Source of the DNA: a virus
DNA: 61,218 bases
Virus record (IMG/VR): IMGVR_UViG_3300042934_000627
Location: 1-61,218 of that record
Strand: one strand, 5' to 3'
Of this stretch, positions 56,726 through 61,218 are shown in pieces. A model generated the notes under the pieces. It saw only the letters and a program-made list of their open reading frames with translations. It was not told where the DNA came from and did no database searches. Numbering within the stretch: the first letter of the stretch is position 1; the number at the start of each line of letters is the position of its first letter. Position numbers and translations under genes: made by a program.

Positions 56726-56974
56726 ATGATACGTATTGAACGTAAAGTGCAACGGTGTGATTTTTGTGGACGCATAATGGAAGTTGATGGTCGAGCATAT
56801 GCATCAAATCCGTTTTGCAACGAATGTTATCCGGAACGTCTCGAAGCATCTAGTGCCATTGATCTGCGCGAGAATAGCAAAATAGTTGATATAGGCAACG
56901 GTTATGTACGTATCGATCCGATTGACCCATCGAAAAAGATTACTGCTAAGCAGTGGCGAGGTGATCACGAATGA
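56726..56974 (+). CDS. Small zinc-finger protein
   Basis: An 82-residue protein with CDFCGRIMEVDGRAYASNPF and CNECY, that is two CxxC pairs spaced like a zinc ribbon, followed by a short beta domain (IVDIGNGYVRIDPIDPSKKI). It abuts the previous stop and overlaps the next gene by 4 bases. Confidence 0.6.
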   Translation: MIRIERKVQRCDFCGRIMEVDGRAYASNPFCNECYPERLEASSAIDLRENSKIVDIGNGYVRIDPIDPSKKITAKQWRGDHE

Positions 56975-57150
56975 CCAGTAATTACTTTTTCTGCTATTCG
57001 TTAGATCTACGAACATTCTTAAAGTCTCGTGGATTTACGTATATCTGTACGGGGCTGCATCCGAAAACACGACGGCAATTTTGGCTTTTCGAACGTAGCC
57101 AAACGCTAAATGACGAAGTTGACGAATTCTATTCGCTTATTAACGGCTGA
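56971..57150 (+). CDS. DUF5659-like small protein
   Basis: A 59-residue protein: MTSNYFFCYSLDLRTFLKSR, GFTYICTGLHPKTRRQFWLF and a helical end DEVDEFYSLING. The FLKSxGFxYICxGxxPKTxxxFW pattern is that of DUF5659, common in Bacillales phages, with no known role. ATGA overlap with the zinc-finger gene. Confidence 0.7.
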   Translation: MTSNYFFCYSLDLRTFLKSRGFTYICTGLHPKTRRQFWLFERSQTLNDEVDEFYSLING

Positions 57151-57167
57151 TTGCCGTAAAGGAGACT

Positions 57168-57677
57168 ATGTTGATTATGGAAAAAAGACCGGAACCAAAC
57201 GATAAGCAGGCGCTACTTGATGCGACTGGATACGAAATATATAACCGTGAGTTAGTACGAAAAGTATTCCCGCGAATCATACGAGAAGCACACGAGCATT
57301 CGAAAGGAAGAACGGCGGCTTTCCGCGATGTAATTGCGTTTTACTTCCTGCTGCAATCATATATTGACGGAACGTACTGGCGAGAAGATGGATCGATCAG
57401 CGACCGTTTTGGCGCATGCTTCTTGAGCTACGAGTTTATTATGTCGTACATGCATATCAACCGTACACGGCTACGTATGCTAGCGAGGGTGCTCGAAGCT
57501 AACGGCATTATACGAACAGTAAGCCACTATGAAGGAACGAAGCGATTCGTGTGGTACTTTCCATCATTTTGTCCGCGGATCACCGATGATGGGTACATTG
57601 TTAACGAGTTTGGTGAGAAGATTCAGCCCGAATTTGACGACTACTTTCCAGCTAAAAATCCCTTAGTATCTAAATAG
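57168..57677 (+). CDS. Winged-helix protein of iteron cassette 2
   Basis: A 169-residue protein: RDVIAFYFLLQSYIDGTYWR, LSYEFIMSYMHINRTRLRML and ARVLEANGIIRTVSHYEGTK describe a winged helix. Its last codons form the first of three iterons, just as in cassette 1 (gene at 24284). Such self-contained initiator-plus-iteron units are typical of replication origins. ATG 57168 follows AAAGGAG; ATG 57177 is possible. Confidence 0.55.
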   Translation: MLIMEKRPEPNDKQALLDATGYEIYNRELVRKVFPRIIREAHEHSKGRTAAFRDVIAFYFLLQSYIDGTYWREDGSISDRFGACFLSYEFIMSYMHINRTRLRMLARVLEANGIIRTVSHYEGTKRFVWYFPSFCPRITDDGYIVNEFGEKIQPEFDDYFPAKNPLVSK

Positions 57678-57728
57678 GTACGATGGGTAGTACCTAAATA
57701 GGTATCAACGATAGTATCTATATAGGTA
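57667..57728 (+). repeat. Iterons of cassette 2
   Basis: TATCTAAATAGGTA (57667), TACCTAAATAGGTA (57691) and TATCTATATAGGTA (57715) repeat with an exact 24-base step; each is nearly palindromic. The first overlaps the stop of the winged-helix gene. They are followed by three copies of ATAGCAA (57737-57770), the counterpart of the AAAAAGAAT repeats in cassette 1. Confidence 0.8.
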
Positions 57729-57900
57729 CGGTAAAGATAGCAACGTGTAAGATAGCAATTGTAATATAGCAACAAATACATTGCAGGCATTCACTTACGT
57801 TCATACCTGCTGTGTCGTATATCCTTGTTCGCGTATATCTTTAAATCTTGTCAAAGACAAGAAAGAAAAGAAAAAGTTTCGCTAAAAAGAAAAGAAAGAA
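57729..57900 (+). other. Conserved two-hairpin element, copy 2
   Basis: Hairpin I (57783-57810): GCAGG, C-A mismatch, AT / AT, CCTGC with loop TCACTTACGTTC. TTCGCGTATATCTTTAAA (57828-57845) differs by one base from copy 1. Hairpin II CTTGTC-AAA-GACAAG (57847-57861), then AAAAGTTTCGCTAAAAAGAA. No gene follows on this strand, so a purely mRNA-leader role is unlikely for this copy. The remaining bases to 58114 hold no gene I can support; GTCCGGCCGGAC (58088-58099) is a 12-bp palindrome. Confidence 0.6.
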
Positions 57901-58114
57901 AGCTGCCGCTCGTTTCGCCCGCGTAGCCGAACGAAATCACCGCGCCATCCAATCGTACCATACGATGCATAACGTTGCTCACACCGTCTGCTACGCGCTC
58001 ATATGACACCGTACATTGTCACGTGCGATCACAGATATTATATGTAGGCTTACGATTCATCCGCGGGCGTCACGTGTCAGCACAAAGGTCCGGCCGGACG
58101 ATGTCGGTTGAAAC

Positions 58115-58669
58115 TCAGGGGGTTGTTCCACGTTTTGCGCGGGCAAGCGTGCTCTTGCTGATTCCGGTCATCTCTGCTACCTGCGTATATGAGTGATTGC
58201 CCAGCAACGACAGTGCGTGCGCTATCTGCTGCTTACCGTATTTCTTCGGTCGACCTTCGCGGAAGTCATTACGCTGCTTTGCGATCTCTTTACCTTCCTG
58301 CGTGCGTGTTACGATTAGATCGCGTTCGAACTCAGCAAATGCGCTGAATATCGTGAACGTCAGTCGTCCGGTCGGTGTATCTTCGATTGTGCCGAGGTTC
58401 AGTACATTGACGCGTACGCCACATTTGAACAACGGTTTGATGATCGCTAACGCATCGGATGTGCTACGTGCGAATCGGTCTAATTTCGTAACAGTTAGCG
58501 TATCGCCCGCCTTTAATTCCGCAAGTAACCGTTGGAACTCTGGACGTGCGGACTTAGTACCCGTAAACTTTTCGGAATAAATTCGTTCGCAACCTGCACT
58601 CTTTAATTGTGCCATCTGCGCGTCGAGGTGCTGTGCCTTCGTACTTACTCGTGCGTATCCGTAGATCAT
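58115..58669 (-). CDS. Serine resolvase/invertase
   Basis: A 184-residue small serine recombinase. Nucleophile S9 in [12 protein letters not shown], then [40 protein letters not shown] and a C-terminal HTH ([20 protein letters not shown]). It probably resolves multimers of the plasmid form, complementing the partition genes; DNA inversion is the alternative, though no fibre gene is adjacent. ATG 58669 lies 9 bases after AAAGG; longer starts have no ribosome site. Confidence 0.88.
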   Translation of the reverse strand: MIYGYARVSTKAQHLDAQMAQLKSAGCERIYSEKFTGTKSARPEFQRLLAELKAGDTLTVTKLDRFARSTSDALAIIKPLFKCGVRVNVLNLGTIEDTPTGRLTFTIFSAFAEFERDLIVTRTQEGKEIAKQRNDFREGRPKKYGKQQIAHALSLLGNHSYTQVAEMTGISKSTLARAKRGTTP

Positions 58670-58722
58670 CGTGATCATCCTTTCATATATGACAATAAGA
58701 TATGGCAATGCCTTATGCCTTG

Positions 58723-58751
58723 ATACTACTGCATCACGATATCGTTGTCAA
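58723..58751 (-). promoter_or_regulatory. Promoter and likely res site of the resolvase
   Basis: Minus strand TTGACA (58751-58746), 17-base spacer, TAGTAT (58728-58723). The spacer includes the palindrome ACGATATCGT, and GGCATAAGGCAT repeats follow before the gene. These are plausible resolvase subsites that give autoregulation. Confidence 0.65.
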
Positions 58752-59029
58752 TACTTTTAAGTTATGAACATGACATGAGTATGTTTATATCGAATGAAAT
58801 CGAAAGATAACGCCGCGACCCCCAAGGCACCCGAAATTTTCCGGCTGACTGACGAATTAAACTGCCGCACAATTTTTCGGAACCGAGGCGTATTCGTCGC
58901 GATACTCATACGAAGCCATACGAGCCCCGTACGTCAATTTCACACGTGTATCCTTACGAATACACTCGAATAGTATAAACATCGCTCTACGGCTTTCCTA
59001 CGAAGCCACATCGTGTATTAAACGAAAGG
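58752..59029. other. Gene-free region before terminase, possible packaging site
   Basis: No ORF is supported. TACGAAGCCA occurs twice, at 58909 and 58999, 90 bases apart, and CGAATA-type repeats lie near 58960. A pac or cos signal next to the terminase genes would be expected, but nothing diagnostic is visible. Confidence 0.35.
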
Positions 59030-60802
59030 ATGGCGATCATCATCGCATATATTAACGGTAAATGGCTCTATCGACCCGAACGTGCCCGAAGGATCGATTT
59101 ACTCACGCAGCACGCACGCAAGCTGATCGCGTTGTATAAGTCGGGTAAGGCCACACAGTATCACATCGATCAGTTGCGGCGTGACCGCGAAGAATTAACG
59201 AAGTTGAAACGTGTGCATCGCGCCGAAGTCGATATGTTGTACTTTTTTTACGAATATTTCTCGGAAGCACGTAACCCTGGCAATCCGGACAATCTCGTGC
59301 CTACTGCCGATGTCGATATGGATAGCGCACCGGAATTCCACCGTAAGTTGTCGCGTATTCTTGATTCTGTATCGAACAAAAACCGTACGGCGCGCATCGC
59401 ATGGGCTGCATCGCGTGGTCACGCAAAGTCGGCGTACTTGTCGAACGCGTTCCCAACACATGAAACGGTATTCCGTAAGCGTCGGATGATTCTGATTATA
59501 TCGGAAACGAACGCCGGATCGAAGAAATTCATCAAATGGGTAGCCGGACAACTCAAATATAATACGAAATTACGCGATGACTTCGGTATTTTGCTGTTTG
59601 AGCAGAAAACGCGCAACGAAAAGGACTCGGAAGAAGCGTTTTTGACGACAGCGGGTACGAAAATGGAAGCGACATCGCTCGGTACACAGATTCGCGGGTT
59701 TCGTAACGGATCTCAGCGACCGGACCTCATCATTTTGGACGACCTTGAGTCGCGCGACTCGAATAATACGCCGGAACTGCGGCAGAAAGCGAAAGATTGG
59801 CTGAACCAGGACTTAATGCCGGCATACGACCCAACGCAGACCGCGATTATATTCATGGGAACGATTGTTCACGTAGATTCACTGCTTAATTACGTGCTTA
59901 ACGAACGTCACGACTTTATCAAAAACCGATTTCCGGCGATTATTACGCCACCGAAGAATGAAAAGCTGTGGGCTGAGTTTGAACGAATATATCGCGATTA
60001 CCAACCGACCCCGGGCGAACTGACCGCGATGGAAACAGCAAGCGAAGAAACGCCGACACCGAACGCTCAGGCGGCGCTACAATTCTACGTGGATCATCGA
60101 GAATCAATGGATGCCGGCGCCGAGGTTTTATGGCCGGCACGGTTCCCACTCGCACAACTATATCTCGAAAAGGTTAACTATGGGTCCAAGGCGTTCAATA
60201 CCGAGTTCATGAACAATCCACTCGACGAAGAATCACAATTATTTCACCCCGACGCGTTTTATTACTGGGATAATATGGATTTTTCAGCGAAAGAGTACGA
60301 TATTTTCATGGGTGTAGACTTCGCAATGGGTAAGCAGCGTGGTGACTATTCGGCTTGTATTACGATTGCCAAGCATAAAATTACCGGAAAAATATACGTT
60401 ATTGATGCGTATTTGGCGCGAATCCATCCGGACGAATACATGCAAGTAATCATCGAAAAGGTGCGGAAGTACCAACCGACACGCATCGGCGCCGAGGCGC
60501 AAATGGCACAGGAGTTTTTCGTTGACCGTTTGAAAGCGGCATTACAAGACGTTGGCTATCCGGCATATTCGCGCGTTAATAAGATACAGCAACGGTCACG
60601 TAAAGAATTACGTATTGAATCGATGCAGCCGGACATTGAACGTGGCGATATCGTGTTCCATCGGTCGCAAAAGTTGCTACTCGACCAATTCGAACAGTAT
60701 GGAACTAACGCACATGATGACGGACCGGATAGTTTGGAAATGGCGATTGCTACGTCAAAACGTACAAAAGTACGAATTATCGATAAACCTAACTGGATTT
60801 AG
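59030..60802 (+). CDS. Terminase large subunit
   Basis: A 590-residue packaging motor. ATPase: Walker A AASRGHAKSAYLS (K133), Walker B DLIILDDLESRDS (D237, D238, E240), coupling motif IIFMGTIVHVDSL. Nuclease: FMGVDFAMGKQRGDYSA (D430) and DDGPDSLEMAIATS (D567). The ATG at 59030 sits immediately after AAAGG, unusually close; no other conventional start is upstream, and ATC codons at 59036-59042 lie at a more normal distance. Confidence 0.93.
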   Translation: MAIIIAYINGKWLYRPERARRIDLLTQHARKLIALYKSGKATQYHIDQLRRDREELTKLKRVHRAEVDMLYFFYEYFSEARNPGNPDNLVPTADVDMDSAPEFHRKLSRILDSVSNKNRTARIAWAASRGHAKSAYLSNAFPTHETVFRKRRMILIISETNAGSKKFIKWVAGQLKYNTKLRDDFGILLFEQKTRNEKDSEEAFLTTAGTKMEATSLGTQIRGFRNGSQRPDLIILDDLESRDSNNTPELRQKAKDWLNQDLMPAYDPTQTAIIFMGTIVHVDSLLNYVLNERHDFIKNRFPAIITPPKNEKLWAEFERIYRDYQPTPGELTAMETASEETPTPNAQAALQFYVDHRESMDAGAEVLWPARFPLAQLYLEKVNYGSKAFNTEFMNNPLDEESQLFHPDAFYYWDNMDFSAKEYDIFMGVDFAMGKQRGDYSACITIAKHKITGKIYVIDAYLARIHPDEYMQVIIEKVRKYQPTRIGAEAQMAQEFFVDRLKAALQDVGYPAYSRVNKIQQRSRKELRIESMQPDIERGDIVFHRSQKLLLDQFEQYGTNAHDDGPDSLEMAIATSKRTKVRIIDKPNWI

Positions 60803-60896
60803 TCTAAATTTCCGTAAAAGTTAGCAATATGTAACTAATTAATATGGAGGGGTCTTTTACCCCATTGAACGGAACTTTACCGAAGGGAGGTACGCT

Positions 60897-61218
60897 ATGA
60901 ATCGCAAATTTCAACAGCTCGAAGCAAAACTAACGATGCAACAACGAAAAGCAGCGTTATTGCTTGTGCAGCGCGAACTCGACAACCCAGTCGTAGAACA
61001 ACAACTTACGATCGAGGATATTGCCGTACAGGTAGGAATCAGCGAACGGCAAATGTATCGTTGGAAACGAGACCCCGTATTTATCGAGTATATGAACATG
61101 CTTGCCGACGATTTTCTTTCCGGTTATCGATCAGGCGTGTATAAGCAGATGCTCAAGCTCATATTCGCGAGTCAGCCATCCGTTAAAGCGATGGACTTGT
61201 ACCTCAAGCGATTCGGCC
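60897..61218 (+). CDS. Terminase small subunit (phBC6A51-type HTH), 5' part
   Basis: The first 107 codons of a DNA-binding terminase subunit, cut by the window end. QQRKAALLLVQRELDNPVVE and IEDIAVQVGISERQMYRWKR form the helix-turn-helix of the phBC6A51 family, then DPVFIEYMNMLADDFLSGYR. The order large-small-portal is less common than small-large. Behind GAAGGGAGG. The portal at the window start should follow it. Confidence 0.85.
   Translation, partial: MNRKFQQLEAKLTMQQRKAALLLVQRELDNPVVEQQLTIEDIAVQVGISERQMYRWKRDPVFIEYMNMLADDFLSGYRSGVYKQMLKLIFASQPSVKAMDLYLKRFG

Noticed and set aside
58088-58099. GTCCGGCCGGAC palindrome as resolvase crossover site
   Set aside because: It is GC-rich and lies beyond the 3' end of the resolvase; the repeats near its promoter are better res candidates.
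57975-58196. 73-codon plus-strand ORF between cassette 2 and the resolvase
   Set aside because: No ribosome site, low-complexity Arg/Ser/Val composition, and the second half overlaps the resolvase on the other strand. It looks like a chance frame.
1-61218. CRISPR arrays, rRNA genes and insertion sequences
   Set aside because: No regularly spaced direct repeats with unique spacers, no rRNA-like stretches and no DDE transposase or IS-type terminal repeats were seen.

Overview
The window is almost a whole genome of a temperate, contractile-tailed phage of a low-GC Gram-positive host. The Bacillales (Bacillus or Paenibacillus type) are the best guess, because the structural genes follow the PBSX/skin (xkd/yqb) order, lysis uses XhlA, an LLH-family holin and a GH25 lysozyme, and the attachment site copies the 3' half of a tRNA-Leu(CAA) gene. 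The window opens inside the portal gene and closes inside the small terminase gene. A circular or circularly permuted map would therefore be closed by only a short missing piece.

Layout. 1-8.3 kb: portal, minor capsid protein, head fibre, scaffold, capsid, connectors, tail sheath, tube, and a tail-assembly chaperone with a -1 frameshift site. 8.3-16.5 kb: tape measure and baseplate (XkdP, XkdQ with an M23 peptidase, XkdR/S/T, XkdU), then fibres and XkdX. 16.5-21.2 kb: an AT-rich acyltransferase cargo gene behind a 44-bp perfect palindrome, the lysis cassette, a PemK/MazF-like gene, a candidate small RNA and a PD-(D/E)XK gene. 21.3-22.6 kb: attP and a tyrosine integrase. 22.7-33.8 kb: winged-helix proteins, an iteron cassette, many small early genes, a DnaC-like loader, a DnaB-like helicase and a TOPRIM primase. 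33.8-36.5 kb: the lysis-lysogeny switch, with two Cro/CI-type proteins divergent from an AimR-like receptor, an AimP-like peptide and a sigma-70-like factor. 36.6-49.5 kb: SSB, DNA polymerase A, RNA ligase, RecB-like nuclease, RuvC, nucleotide kinase, C5 methylase and a sigma-region-4-like regulator. 49.7-53.8 kb (minus strand): a plasmid-type module with ParR-like and ParM-like proteins, a replication-relaxation protein, an FtsK/SpoIIIE ATPase and a ribbon-helix-helix protein with 12-bp repeats. 54-57.7 kb: small genes, a tRNA-like RNA and a second iteron cassette. 58.1 kb to the end: serine resolvase, then large and small terminase.

Main points. (1) An arbitrium-like AimR/AimP pair lies between two copies of one operator type, directly upstream of a phage sigma factor. 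(2) Six sites on both strands share a bipartite promoter, TGCGYRR-17 bp-TATTATATAGTG, whose -35 is unlike sigma-A; the phage sigma is the natural candidate reader. (3) Two separate winged-helix genes each run into three iterons and a conserved element with two hairpins that carry compensatory changes, suggesting paired replication origins or structured RNAs. (4) The phage has both an integrase with attP and a ParM/ParR/resolvase kit, so it may live as a plasmid as well as an integrated prophage. (5) Tape measure and endolysin appear to start at ATC and ACG.
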